From Cocos nucifera (taxonomy: Eukaryota; Streptophyta; Magnoliopsida; Arecales; Arecaceae), in contig QRFJ01001908.1 in assembly GCA_006176705.1 (NCBI GenBank), positions 1 to 64,000 on the forward strand: a DNA stretch of 64,000 nucleotides, written 5' to 3'. Below, in pieces: positions 35,208 to 46,022 of this stretch. The stretch's first letter is position 1, and the number at the start of each line of letters is the position of its first letter. The notes beneath the pieces were generated by a model that did no database searches, was not told the DNA's origin, and saw only the letters and a program-made list of their open reading frames with translations. A program made the position numbers and the translations under genes.

Positions 35208-36449
35208 TGAAGAAAAATCCTAATTTCCTGGGTTAGATTCGTTCAGATCTGATTAGATCGAGAGGCATATTTCAAAAATTTTCTCTTAGATCCAGATCAG
35301 ATTTGATACTTTTTCAGATCTAATTTATAATCTGATAATTAAGAAAATAAAATTAAATTAATTTTGAATTAATTTTTATCTTGATCTTGGATAATTTGAT
35401 TACCCATTGATGATCCTGCAGAAGCTCTGAGATTCTGGATCTAGCCATGCAAGCGCCTGGTCTCTATCGGTATTCACTTGGGTTGGATCTGGAGATCTTT
35501 TTCTTCTCTTTTTTTTCTTTAAAAATTAGATCTAGATTTGATTTGGAGGATTTTCAAAACACCTTCTGAAGATCATCCGTCGTCTCTGAAGCAATGCTGC
35601 CTTCTTCCATTTTCATCAGCCTTTCTTGCTTGACTCGCACTAATCAGAAGAACCCAACTTTCTTGGGCATGGAGAGGAGGGAGAGGACCGGATGGTGGCA
35701 TGAAAAAGAGAGAGGGACAGCCTTGGGGCGTGGGCTAAGATGAACTCATTAAAAAATGGGCGCAGATAGGATCTTTTTATAGACTCTGCTGCACCATGCG
35801 GTGCTGCATCACCCCAGCCAATCACATTGCTTCATGAAATTAGATCTAAATCTGATTGGTGGGATGATATCATCTAATCTAATTAGATGAGAGACCCATA
35901 GGTTCATTCTTAGATGGCGCCTAAGATTGATCAAAGTAGATACCCAAGGGCCACCTAAGTAGAAACCAAGAAGCAACTTGGAGTCCCATTCGTATGGGAC
36001 TCCAGCATCCCTATCCATGGGTGCACGCCATCCTAGGCATGTGCCCTCTTCTTTCCAATTTTCAGAGAGGGGACAAGCCCCTATCTGCTCTCCAATAAGT
36101 GCATGACACAATGGCAGATGTCCAAGGATCAAAGGTCAACATTTGACTAAGTCAAAGTACAAGAATTAGCAGGTGACAAAAAATGGCAGGTGTTGTCTCA
36201 AATTTATCTCATAAATTAAGACAATCCTTTTCTGACTTGGACAAGCTCCAACCAGATTAGGTAAAGGTACCTGAGTGAGCACAAACTCATTTGGCTTAGT
36301 CGAGACAACTTTTATGATAGAAAAAGGAGAACGTTAGGCTCAATCGTGTGCTAGCACGATTTCCTTGAACCTAATTGAATCTTATTCAAATTAATTGAAT
36401 TGGGTTAGTCTAATTGATGATATCCAGATCCAAACCCTTATTTGTGTGA
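35208..36449 (-). repeat. 3' part of a minus-strand LTR A, cut by an assembly gap
   Basis: Inverse LTR A from its 3' end (TGAAG on this strand) inward, with an inverse TATA box near 35775 and inverse TTGAC cores near 36130-36160. It stops at the run of N. It differs by several percent from the LTR A copy in the right arm over the same segment, so it is a separate LTR, probably the 3' LTR of the element whose 5' LTR starts at 51437. Confidence 0.8.
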
Positions 36450-37124
36450 NNNNNNNNNNNNNNNNNNNNNNNNNNNNNNNNNNNNNNNNNNNNNNNNNNN
36501 NNNNNNNNNNNNNNNNNNNNNNNNNNNNNNNNNNNNNNNNNNNNNNNNNNNNNNNNNNNNNNNNNNNNNNNNNNNNNNNNNNNNNNNNNNNNNNNNNNNN
36601 NNNNNNNNNNNNNNNNNNNNNNNNNNNNNNNNNNNNNNNNNNNNNNNNNNNNNNNNNNNNNNNNNNNNNNNNNNNNNNNNNNNNNNNNNNNNNNNNNNNN
36701 NNNNNNNNNNNNNNNNNNNNNNNNNNNNNNNNNNNNNNNNNNNNNNNNNNNNNNNNNNNNNNNNNNNNNNNNNNNNNNNNNNNNNNNNNNNNNNNNNNNN
36801 NNNNNNNNNNNNNNNNNNNNNNNNNNNNNNNNNNNNNNNNNNNNNNNNNNNNNNNNNNNNNNNNNNNNNNNNNNNNNNNNNNNNNNNNNNNNNNNNNNNN
36901 NNNNNNNNNNNNNNNNNNNNNNNNNNNNNNNNNNNNNNNNNNNNNNNNNNNNNNNNNNNNNNNNNNNNNNNNNNNNNNNNNNNNNNNNNNNNNNNNNNNN
37001 NNNNNNNNNNNNNNNNNNNNNNNNNNNNNNNNNNNNNNNNNNNNNNNNNNNNNNNNNNNNNNNNNNNNNNNNNNNNNNNNNNNNNNNNNNNNNNNNNNNN
37101 NNNNNNNNNNNNNNNNNNNNNNNN
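36450..37124. other. Assembly gap (675 N)
   Basis: Unresolved bases. The ORFs drawn through it are artefacts. It is flanked by LTR A in opposite orientations (minus on the left, plus on the right). Confidence 0.99.
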
Positions 37125-37441
37125 AAAAGTAGAGTAGATATAAATCATATGATAGAAATTAGGGTTTGACGAGTTCACCTTAACTAATCTGATCGGAGCT
37201 CAAGAATAGAAGAACTTAATCACATAAAGTAGCTGCATCGAGAGGTTCATTTTTAGTTTTGATGGGTTGCCACCATATGCTACTAGTGTCACTGGTGGAT
37301 TTGGGAGCAACTAGAATGATTTAGATGATCGATCATTCTAAGTTATCTGAATCAGAAGAGTTCTTGATCCATCGAAAAGAGTTTTGGATGATGTCGATGA
37401 TGGAGATCATGACATATCCCATTACCATAACAGAACTGAAC
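37125..37441 (+). repeat. Internal fragment of LTR A
   Basis: Matches LTR A around 1600-1915, including the TTGACGAGTT and GATGGGTTGCCACC segments. It ends abruptly at about 37441, just before the left arm of the palindrome. Confidence 0.8.
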
Positions 37442-37449
37442 TATAGGGG

Positions 37450-38150
37450 AACTTTCTTCGGACTTCTCCTTCAGTTGGATTCCTCCAAGAGCCGAACTCC
37501 TATAAGACTTCTCCTTTCATCAGATTCCTCTAGGAGCTGAACTCCTATCAAACTTCTCCTTCCATCGAATTTCTTCAAGAGCTAAACTTCTTTCGGACTT
37601 CTCCCTTAGTCAGATTCCTCTAGGAGCTAAACTCCTTCTAGACTTCTTCTTTAGTTAGATTCCCCTAGGATTCGAACTTCCTTCGAACTTTTCTCTCAGT
37701 CGAATTCCTTCAGGAGCCCAACTCCTTTCAAACTTCTTCCTCAGTCAAATTTTTCTAGGAGCCCAACTTCCTCTGAACTTCTCCTTCAGTCAAATTCCTC
37801 CAGCAATCTAACTCCCTCTGGACTTCTCCTTCAGTCAAATTTCTCCAGAAGTCAAACTCTCTTCAGACTTCTCCTTTAATCAGATTCCTCCAGGAGCCAT
37901 ACTCCTTTCGAACTTCTCCTTTAGCCAAATTCCTCCAAGAGTCGAACTTCTTTCGAACTTCTTCTTCAGTCGAACTGCTCCACTAGTCGAACTCCTTCAG
38001 TCGAACTTCTCCACCAGTCGGACTTCTTCTAGACTTCTCCATCAGTTGAGCTTCTTTACCAGTCGGACTCCTTCTAGACTTCTCCATCAGTCAAACTCCA
38101 TCCGAATTTCTCCAGTGGATTACTTTCATATTTCAAGTAGCATTCCTTCC
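37450..38150 (+). repeat. 45-bp minisatellite (left arm)
   Basis: About 15 imperfect copies of a unit near 45 bp containing GACTTCTCCTTCAGTC and ATTCCTCCAGGAGC, shortening to variants with CACCAGTCGGAC towards 38090. It is part of LTR D. The 71-codon ORF at 37325-37540 is partly LTR A and partly repeat and is not called as a gene. Confidence 0.88.
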
Positions 38151-38714
38151 GAATGATCCTCTCTAGCCGTATTTCCTTTAGGAGTCTGAACTCATCTAGA
38201 ATTGATATACGTCAAAGCTCTTCATCCCTCCATGTGGCCTCGAGCAGCTCAATACCGGATGGCTATGGCTATCACTATCAATCTGCTGCAGGCGACGCCC
38301 CTCTCTATAACAAATTCCATGCAGCCTCGAACGGTCAGCTATCGAACGGCTACGACTATCACTATCAGTCTGCTATAGGTAGCACCCCTTTTCATAATAA
38401 ATCCTATATGGCCTTGAGCAACCAGCTATCGAACGGCTATGACTGTCACTATCAGTCTGCTCCAAGCTCCATCTATAGAAGGGACCCTCCAGATATATTT
38501 TCTTTAAGCTCTCTTCTTCTTCCCAATACTTTGCTGAGTTCTTTCCTGAGCACTCCATTTCTGTTGGCCAAAAGAGCTGACTTGATCATCGGAGGGTCCT
38601 ACCAGAGCCACCACCACTGACTCCGAGCAGAACTTTATTTTGTAGGTCATCGGTGGCAACCTCTTCTTCCTCAACTTCAGCTCGATCCGACGTCGATCAG
38701 ATTCTATACCAACA
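38151..38714 (+). repeat. 3' end of gypsy LTR D (left arm)
   Basis: Similar to the minus-strand LTR at 63301-64000, ending ATACCAACA at 38714. It contains the ORF at 38153-38620. It directly adjoins the SIRE-type interior. Confidence 0.8.
38153..38620 (+). CDS. Uncharacterised repeat-containing ORF inside LTR D
   Basis: 155 codons from ATG 38153, in the sense direction of LTR D. It has two and a half copies of a roughly 29-residue repeat (N-G-Y-D-Y-H-Y-Q-S-A then S-N-Q-L-S), then a hydrophobic segment S-L-L-L-P-N-T-L-L-S-S-F-L near residue 120 and a His-rich end. The LTR at 63336-63866 has an open counterpart of 176 codons that differs at about a quarter of residues and by an in-frame 3-base change. 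The right-arm copy (57292-57582) is broken by small indels. I recognise no family. It could be non-coding LTR sequence that happens to be open. Confidence 0.35.
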   Translation: MILSSRISFRSLNSSRIDIRQSSSSLHVASSSSIPDGYGYHYQSAAGDAPLYNKFHAASNGQLSNGYDYHYQSAIGSTPFHNKSYMALSNQLSNGYDCHYQSAPSSIYRRDPPDIFSLSSLLLPNTLLSSFLSTPFLLAKRADLIIGGSYQSHHH

Positions 38715-38759
38715 ATCCATATCCATAATTAATCTCAAACCCCTCTTTTGTCAGATAAT

Positions 38760-39170
38760 TTATCGGGCATAAAAATCTTCTTTTGTGATACCAAAAATTT
38801 GAGCCAAACTCTCCTCTATCATCTCAATTTGTATGCCTTTGATTGTACTTACAATTTTAGGAAATCCTCTTTTAAGATTTTCATAGAACTCTCTAACCAA
38901 TTTAGGATACATGGGGATGTCCATTGTACAGAAATTCCTCCACCCCATCCTATCAATCCATGTTCCAATAGAAAAATTATAACTTTCAAAGAAATCAAAA
39001 TCAACTCTCCTGTTCATTGCAATGGCTCTAGTGGCCATCCTACTGATAGGTGAAGATGGTGGAGGAGGTGAGTTTAGTATACCTTGATCCTATTGAGGTT
39101 GAACGAGTTCTTCCTGAATGGGTTCTTCGGAGGGTTGAGAAATCTCAGATGGTTGGGATGTCATCCATTC
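38760..39170 (-). pseudogene. Third ORF of the SIRE-type element (plant transposon protein-like)
   Basis: Open from 39038 to 38760 (92 codons): basic start, then R-V-D-F-D-F-F-E-S-Y, G-W-R-N-F-C, P-K-L-V-R-E-F-Y-E-N-L and a C-terminal F-G-I-T. The pattern resembles the 'putative plant transposon protein' domain often found downstream of pol in SIRE-type elements (from memory). The same frame extends upstream through a Ser/Pro/Glu-rich stretch to about 39170, interrupted by one TAG. No signal peptide or membrane segment is seen, so an envelope role has no support. The plus-strand ORFs 38748-39053 and 39050-39346 are shadows. Confidence 0.6.
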
Positions 39171-39459
39171 CATTTGGGCTTTTCTTCTCCTCTCCTGTTC
39201 TTTGGCTCCATGGGTATTACAAACTTTTCACACTCCATGTCTTTCTCCAACCATTTTACCCAAATTCGGTTCCTAACTTTACGAATCGAAGGAAAGAGGT
39301 GGTAGGAAAGCAAGCAGACACTGTTAGATTGAGTTTGGGAGGATGAGAGGTCCTCTGCTCATCAAGATGAAGAATCTGTAAGGCATCATGAATAGTCATG
39401 GATTCATTTTAATCGTCTGTGGCCCCGACCCTCGAGTTGACTCATGGTTTTGAACTGTT

Positions 39460-39479
39460 TGCTCGAGTCGACTCGAGCA
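39460..39479. repeat. Perfect 20-bp palindrome
   Basis: TGCTCGAGTCGACTCGAGCA between RNase H and the third ORF of the SIRE-type interior; mirrored at 56251-56270. The core matches the palindrome in LTR B at 34197 and 34372. Confidence 0.85.
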
Positions 39480-39689
39480 ATAGTTCTAAAACTTATAGAG
39501 TTTCAGAGGAGATTTGATATTCAGATAATGTTTAGTTATTTCCTAAATATTGATCATTAATTTTCTACATAAGATTTTAATTCTTTTGTGTTTAATTTGA
39601 TTTACTTGGAGATTTGGAGAATGAAATTTAATCAGTACCAAATTTTTCTTCACTCAGGGATTTTATGAATATGTCAGCTAATTATTTAT

Positions 39690-41170
39690 CAATATTAACA
39701 AATTCAAGCACCACATCATTATTTTGTACATAATCTCTTATGAAGTGATTTCTTATCTCAATATGTTTGGATCTTGAGTGTTGAATTGGATTCTTGGTTA
39801 AATTGATTTGCACTTATGTTGTCACATCTTATGGATATCTTATTAAGTTTGAATTCAAAATCTTCTAATTATTGTTTAATCCAAAGAATTTGTGCATAAT
39901 AACTCCTAGAAGCTATATATTCGACCTCGACCGTTGAGAGTGCTATTGAGTTTTGTTTCTTACTAAATCAAGAAATTAAATTTACTCCTATGAATTGACA
40001 TGTGTCGGTGCTTTTCCTATCAAATTTGCACCGAACAAAATCAGCATCAAAGTAACCAATTAATTCAAATTGAGATGCTCTATCATACCATAGTCCTACA
40101 TTAAGTATCCCAAATAAGTATCTAAAGATTTTTTTGACAGCAAGCAAATGTGATTCTCTAGGGTCTGATTGATACCTAGCACACATATAAACATTGAATA
40201 CTATATCTGATCTACTTGCAGTAAGATAAAGAAGTGAGCCTATCATACCTCTATATAATTTTAAATCTACTTTCTTATCTTTCTCATCTTTGTCAAGTTT
40301 GTAGGATGTACTCATTGGTGTGCCAATTGATCTTAAACTCTCCATCCCAAACTTCTTGAGTATTTTCTTTATATATTTTGTTTGGTTGATAGAGATCTCC
40401 TCTTCATTTTGCTTGATTTAGAGGTCAAGAAAGAAGTTTAACTCTCCCATAATACTCATCTCGAACTCATCCTACATTAGCTTCACAAATTCTTAACAAA
40501 GGATTTCATTAGTAGCACCAAAAATAATATCATCCACATAGATTTGTGCAACTAATAGATTCTCATCTTTTCTTTTTAAGAATAAGGTTTTATCAATATT
40601 TTCTCTAGTAAATTCATTATCTAGTAAAAATTTACTTAATCTTTCATACCAAGCATGTAGGGCTTGTTTTAGACCATGCAGAGCTTTATGTAATTTGAAT
40701 ACATGATTTGAAAGTGCATGATTTTCAAATCTAGGTAGTTGTTCAACCTATACTTCTTCTGCTATATAACCATTAAGAAATATATTTTTTACATCCATTT
40801 AGTATAATTTGAAGTTCATGAAACATGCAAAAGCAAGCAATAGTCTAATGGCCTCTAATCTAGCTACAAGGGCAAAGACTTCATCAAAATCAATGCCTTC
40901 TTCCTGATTATATCCTTTTGCTACTAATCTAGTCTTATTTCTTATAATGGTTCCATATTCATCCAATTTGTTTCTATATATCCATTTAGTTTTAATTATT
41001 GGATGGTCATTTAGTCTATTGATTAGGGTTCATACTTTGTTTCTTTCAAATTAATTTAATTCTTCTTGCATGGCATCTATCCAATATAGATCATTTTCAG
41101 CTTCTTCTATTGATTTAGGTTCAACTTGTGAAACAAAAATCATGTAATTATTTATATTTCTAAGATAAGA
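39690..41170 (-). pseudogene. pol: RT and RNase H of the SIRE-type element (left arm)
   Basis: Minus strand. The RT N-terminal region lies around 41100-40600, the catalytic Y-V-D-D around 40530-40545 (I-Y-V-D-D-I-I-F-G-A-T), and the open stretch 40345-39968 covers the end of RT and start of RNase H (R-G-M-I-G-S-L-L-Y-L-T; F-D-A-D-F). Remaining RNase H fragments, including A-L-S-T-V-E-V-E-Y and R-C-D-N, reach about 39700. Several stops stand where Gln or Trp codons are expected. YVDD is intact, but a full-length enzyme cannot be made. Confidence 0.88.
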
Positions 41171-41578
41171 TCATGTTCTTATCCTTTGTGTTGGATCACC
41201 GATTATAAGATCTTTAGGATGTTCATGTGCATACCTCCATTCTTTTGGCAGCTCCTCTCTTGGACTGTGAGAGGACTCTTCATTCTTCTCTTCTTCATTA
41301 TTTTGAGGTAGAGCATCCTTGAGTGTTAGATTGTCCATCTTATCATGAAGATTTTCTGCATCCTCATCTAAAGCATCTTCTTTTCTAATAGATTTATCAT
41401 TATATTCATCAAAAATAACATGAATTGATTCTTCAACAATGAGAGTTCTCTTATTGAAAACTCTATATGCCTTGCTTGATGAGGAGTATCCTAAGAAGAT
41501 ACCCTCATCGAACTTGGCATCAAATTTTCTTAGGTTATCTTTTTCATTGTTAAGTATAAAGCATTTGCAACCAAACAT
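41171..41578 (-). pseudogene. pol: Integrase C-terminus and RT linker of the SIRE-type element
   Basis: 135 codons starting M-F-G-C-K-C-F-I-L-N, the usual end of the copia integrase domain, with F-L-G-Y-S-S-S-S-K-A-Y-R-V-F-N near residue 30 and an acidic Glu/Asp-rich linker to RT. It is part of the polyprotein, so the ATG is not a natural start. Confidence 0.82.
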
Positions 41579-41699
41579 ATGAAAATAGTTAATATTTAGT
41601 TTTCTATCTTTCCAAAGTTTATATGGGGTTTTCTTTAAAATAGGTCTTATTAGAACATGGTTTAATGTGTAACATGTAGTATTTATTGCTTCAGTCTAA

Positions 41700-42500
41700 A
41701 AATATGTAGGTAAATTACTTTCACACAACATAGTTCATGCCATTTCTTCTAGTGTTCATTTTTTTTTCTACTACTCCATTTTATTATGGAATTCTAGGTG
41801 TTGAAAAATTATGATTAATTTTCTTTTCATTACAAAAGTTCTCAAAGTGTTGATTTTTGAATTCTGTACCATGATCACTACGTATGCAAACTATTGATGT
41901 ATTCTTTTCATTCAAAATCTTTCAATAAAATTTAGAAAATGCATTGAAAGGCTCATCTTTTTGTGCTAAAAATATTATCCAAGTGAATATTAAAAAATCA
42001 ACTACAATTACAAGACCATACCTTTTACCACCTAGACTAGTGGTCCTTGTGGATCCAAACAAATTCATGTGTAGCAATTCTAAAGGTCTAGAGGTTGAAA
42101 TCATTCCTTTTGGTTTGAAGAAATTTCTAGTTTGCTTTCCAAATTGACATGCATCATAAATTCGATTCTTTTCAAAACTTAGTTTTGGTAATCCTCTTAC
42201 AAGATCTTTTTTAATTAATTTTGAGAGTACGTTCATACTAGCATGATCTAATCTACGATACCACAACCAAATAGTTTCATTGACCTTAGCATTCATTGCC
42301 ACTAGACATTGACCATTCTTCATATGTAGACCATCAAGATCTATCATGTAGACATTGTTACGTTTATGTCCTATGAACATGATATCATTGTCATTTGGAT
42401 TCGAATTAATGCATAATAAAGATTCAAAAGTTACTTTGAATCCTTTATCACAAAATTGACTAATGCTAAGCAAATTATGTTTCAACTCATCAATTAGCAA
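41700..42500 (-). pseudogene. pol: Integrase of the SIRE-type element, key residues mutated
   Basis: Open from 42500 to 41922 (192 codons), continuing in pieces to about 41700. In the HHCC zinc site the first His is Tyr (Y81 in L-W-Y-R-R-L-D-H), the second His remains (H86), the first Cys is Tyr (Y115 in Y-D-A-C-Q-F-G-K) and the second Cys remains (C118). The first catalytic Asp is Asn (N146 in H-M-N-L-F-G). The second, in S-D-H-G-T-E-F, lies just downstream, and two adjacent TAA codons precede the N-G-V-V-E that holds the Glu. The protein would be inactive. Confidence 0.85.
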
Positions 42501-43224
42501 TACATTTTGAATAGAAGTAGGAGTGATACGAATGTTACCGATGCTAATGATACATCTCTTTTCATTGTCACCAAATGTAACTACTCCTCCTTCTTTAAGC
42601 TCAAAAGTGCAAATTAAGATTTGTCACCCATCATGTATCTTGAACAGCCACTATCAAGATACCAAAGCCTTTTCTTGTCTCGGGCTGCAAGACAATCCTA
42701 CATAAGGAAATCAAGTCGAGTTTTTAAGTACCCAAGTTATCTTGGGTCCTTTAGGATCAGTGCTCATGATTTCTTTTGGAATCCAAATTATTTTAACTAT
42801 TTTTTTATTTAATTTTCTGAAATTGCATGCATAAGACTTATGACCAATTTTGCCATAATAAAAACATGAGATATTTGAGGTAGAGTTTGATGAGGCTTTA
42901 ACAAATAGATTTTTGAATCATTTTTGTTTCTTATAAGGTTTAAATCCTAATCCAACCTTATTAAAAATAGCTCTTTGCTCATTTAGTGGCATATTTAATT
43001 TTTTGGAACTATAGGTAAATCATTCTATAAATGGTTTGATTTTTGCTAGTTCATCATTCAATTTCTAATTTTCATTAGTAAACAAATTTAGTTTTCCAAA
43101 AAAAAAAAATTTCATGAGTAAGTTCTGAATTTAACTTTCTCAAATCTTTATTTTTCAAAGTTACTTTCCTATATTCAACCATAAGTTCAGAAAAAGCCTC
43201 TTATAACTCATCAAAAGTGAAATC
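42501..43224 (-). pseudogene. gag-protease region of the SIRE-type element, degraded
   Basis: Between gag and integrase on the minus strand. Readable pieces include a C-Y-K-C-type second knuckle remnant near 42850 and the protease-proximal segment at about 42700-42520 with W-Y-L-D-S-G-C-S-R-Y, the copia D-S-G motif, in broken frames. The plus-strand ORFs here are shadows. Confidence 0.6.
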
Positions 43225-44112
43225 TTAGTTTTCAGCATTTACCTCCTCATGATATGCCATCAAGCAAAGGTTAGCTTCTTCTTGTGATTTTTCTTCAGAG
43301 CTAGAGTCCTCACTATCAGTCCAAGTGGCCATCATCACCTTCTTCTTGAGCTTTTTGGATGATTTCTTGAGAAGAGGGCAGTCCATCCTAAAGTATCCGG
43401 ATTTCTTGCACTCGAAGCAAATTGGTAGCTCCTTCGCTTTCTCCTTACTTGGTTCATCTTTAAAGGTCTTCTTATTGAATCCTTGCTTCTTCTTTCTCAT
43501 AAACCTCTTAAACTTTCTTGCAATCATGGCCAAGTCTTCTTCTTCCTCCTCTTCATCGGATTTCTCACTCTCATCATTCTTGGGAGTAGTTGTCTTGAGA
43601 GCTATGGTCTTATTCTGCTTGATTTTCTTCTTCATGTTTTGCCTTATATTCAATTCATGAGTCATTAAGGACCCAAGAAGCTCTTCCAATGGTAGCTTGT
43701 TGAGGTCTTTAGCTTCTTGGATGGTAGTGACCTTTGCTTTCCAAGCTTTCGAAAGTGACCTAAGAATTTTACAAATAAGCTCATTGTTAGTGTAAGATTT
43801 ATCCAAGCTTTTCAAACTATTGATAATATCGATAAATCTAGTAAATATTTTAGAAATAGACTCATTTAACTCCATTTTAAATAATTCATATCGATGGATA
43901 AGCATATTTATTTTAGACTCCTTTACTTGATTGGTACCCTCATAGGTAACCTCTAACCTATCCCAAATCTCCTTGATCGAAGCATAAGTAGAAATTCTAT
44001 TAAATTCATTAGGGTCTAATGCACAATATAGGACATTCATGGTCTTAGCATTTAATTCTATCATTTTCATATCATGCTCATCCCTATTTCTCTTTCGATT
44101 TGGGAATATCAT
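43225..44112 (-). CDS. gag: gag of the SIRE-type element (left arm)
   Basis: 295 codons open from 44112 to 43225. The N-terminal part matches copia gag (UBN2-type): L-D-P-N-E-F-N-R-I near residue 32, W-D-R-L-E-V-T-Y-E-G-T near 50, then a Glu-rich segment (186-192), a basic stretch and the zinc knuckle. In the knuckle C232, C235 and C245 are present but the His is Tyr (Y240), so zinc binding is doubtful. The natural start is probably upstream near 44300, in a broken part of the frame. In the right arm the same gene is shattered by small indels. Confidence 0.85.
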   Translation of the reverse strand: MIFPNRKRNRDEHDMKMIELNAKTMNVLYCALDPNEFNRISTYASIKEIWDRLEVTYEGTNQVKESKINMLIHRYELFKMELNESISKIFTRFIDIINSLKSLDKSYTNNELICKILRSLSKAWKAKVTTIQEAKDLNKLPLEELLGSLMTHELNIRQNMKKKIKQNKTIALKTTTPKNDESEKSDEEEEEEDLAMIARKFKRFMRKKKQGFNKKTFKDEPSKEKAKELPICFECKKSGYFRMDCPLLKKSSKKLKKKVMMATWTDSEDSSSEEKSQEEANLCLMAYHEEVNAEN

Positions 44113-44342
44113 TATCCTCTATTTTGATTATGGAGAGTGTGTGGGTATTTGATTATCACTCTTCAAAGTCGATAATCAAGTGCTTGAATGTAAATATGCA
44201 TGCGTATTTTCCAATAAGTGTAATTTGTTCCATTGAACAAGGATGGATGGTTAGTCGATTACCTTTTGGCAAAAGATGCACTCTATAGATTGCCATTAGA
44301 TCTTAACTCTTGATTGTTAAATTAAATGAAGTGAGTACCAAG

Positions 44343-44354
44343 CTCTGATACCAC
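44343..44354 (-). other. Primer-binding site of the SIRE-type element (left arm)
   Basis: On the minus strand TGGTATCAGAGC, complementary to initiator tRNA-Met. It is followed by TTGGTACTC, usual for SIRE-type leaders. The bases on its upstream side are AACAA, then LTR A. Confidence 0.88.
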
Positions 44355-44359
44355 TTGTT

Positions 44360-46022
44360 TATTTGATATGAGTGCCCTAGAAGCCAGAATTGGCTGACAC
44401 TTGTAATACACTTCTAAGGGCAAAATTATAATTTTGATTATAAATAATAAAATGGATTATTTTCTATCACATAAGTGTATTTAGTGTCTGTGATACATCC
44501 CTTGAGTTAATGGTAATGATAATTCATATTTTCAAGAGTTGAAAATTTAAGACATAAATTTTTATTTATTAACTCATAAAATGCTCCTGACCATAGAATC
44601 ATCATGAGGATGGTAATTGATCCAGAAGGTTGGTGTACAATCGCTTCTTTGTAGTAGATGAGTCTTGAGTCTACGGTGTAGAGACACTAGAGCGAGAGTA
44701 TAGGTACTCGATTAGAGAAATGAGGGCACTGAGCGTGACCACCTCAAGCAGTCATAAGGAAGTCTACCTTCTCGTCGATGAATTGACTCGATCGCTGCAA
44801 TAGGTCATGTGTCTGATTCTTTGAACCTGAGGTGCATCGACAGTTCACCTTGAGGGTGTTATAGTTTGACTACACCATGACTCGATCTCCTAGCCATTCA
44901 GAACCTTGAGGTGTATGTTGGCTATAGCATGTTCATTATAGGAATTGGATTGCACCAAGATGGAAATCTATCTACCTCGGTGGATGAGGAGCAGCCCTAT
45001 GATGATCATGAGAATCAAGTCCATAAGCCCATGGCCATGGCAGAGAGTGTGAAATAATAGAAAGAGTTTCTATTAAGGTTTTCACATCGGACTTGAATCG
45101 AAAAGATTAAATCATATGATAGAAAAATTAGGATTTGACGAGTTCACCTTAACCCTAATCTGATCAGGGGCTCAAGATAGAAGAACTTAATCACATAAGG
45201 TAGCTTGCACCGAAGAGGTTCATTTTCTAGTTTTGATAGGTTGCCACCATATACTACTGCTAGGTGTCACTGATGTGGATTTTGGGAGCAATTAGAATGA
45301 TTTAGATGATCGATCATTCTAGTTGTCTGAATCAGAAAAGGGTTCTGAATCCATCGAGAAGGAGTATTTCGATGGATGTCGATGATAGAGATCATGACAT
45401 ATTCCATTATCATATAGAGCTGAACCTAACTAGGTCACACAAATAAGGATTTTAGGATCTGGATATCATCAATTGGACTAATCCCAGTTTCAATTGAATT
45501 TGAATTAAGATTCAATTAGGTTCAAGAAAATCATGCTAGCACATAATTGAGCCTAATGTTCTCCTTCTACAATCATTAAAAGTCATCTCGACTGAGCCAA
45601 ATGTGTTTGTGCTCACTCAGGTATCTTTATTTGGTCTAACTAGAGCTTGTCCAGGTCAAAAAAGGGTTGTCTTAATTTATGAGATAAATTGAAGACAACA
45701 CCTACTATTTTCCATCACCTGCCAATTCTTGTCTTTTGACTTTGGTCAAACATTGACCTTTGACACTTAGACATCTACCCATGTATCATGCACCTATAGG
45801 AGAGTAGACAGGAGATTGTCCTCTTACTAAAAAATGAAAAGAAGGGGGTGCATGCCTAGGAGGCGTGTGCCCAAGGATAGGGATGCTGGAGTCCCATACG
45901 GATGGGACTCTAGGTTGCTTCTTGGTTTCTACTTAAGTAGCCCTTGGGTATCTACTTTGACCAATCTTAGGTGCCATCTAAGAATGAACCTGTGGGTCTC
46001 TCATCTGATTGGATCAGGTGAT
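44360..46022 (+). repeat. LTR A copy 1, 5' part (left arm)
   Basis: Starts TATTTGATATGAGTGCCC immediately after the AACAA duplication (TTGTT on this strand, 44355-44359) and runs 1.66 kb to ATCAGGTGAT, where a second LTR A begins. The sequence contains many extra single bases relative to other copies (for example around 44800 and 45340). Confidence 0.85.

Larger units (their letters stand above)
38715..44354 (-). mobile_element. SIRE/Maximus-like copia interior (left arm, minus strand)
   Basis: From the primer site (44343-44354) leftward: gag, protease-linker region, integrase, RT, RNase H, a spacer with a TGCTCGAGTCGACTCGAGCA palindrome, and a third ORF. It is replaced at the 3' end by LTR D and at the 5' end by LTR A. 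Mirror of 51443-57016. The third ORF after pol and the LTR B type are the reasons for the SIRE assignment. Confidence 0.88.

Noticed and set aside
36395..37178. Long ORFs of about 230-246 codons on both strands
   Set aside because: They are almost entirely the run of N; no sequence supports them.
38748..39346. Plus-strand ORFs 38748-39053 and 39050-39346 and their mirrors at 56384-57078
   Set aside because: Antisense to the third ORF and its upstream region; low-complexity translations without motifs.
43325..43668. Plus-strand ORFs rich in Phe/Leu/Ser (43325-43660, 43483-43668) that look like membrane proteins
   Set aside because: They are the complement of the Lys/Glu-rich gag codons; the gag reading on the minus strand explains the sequence.
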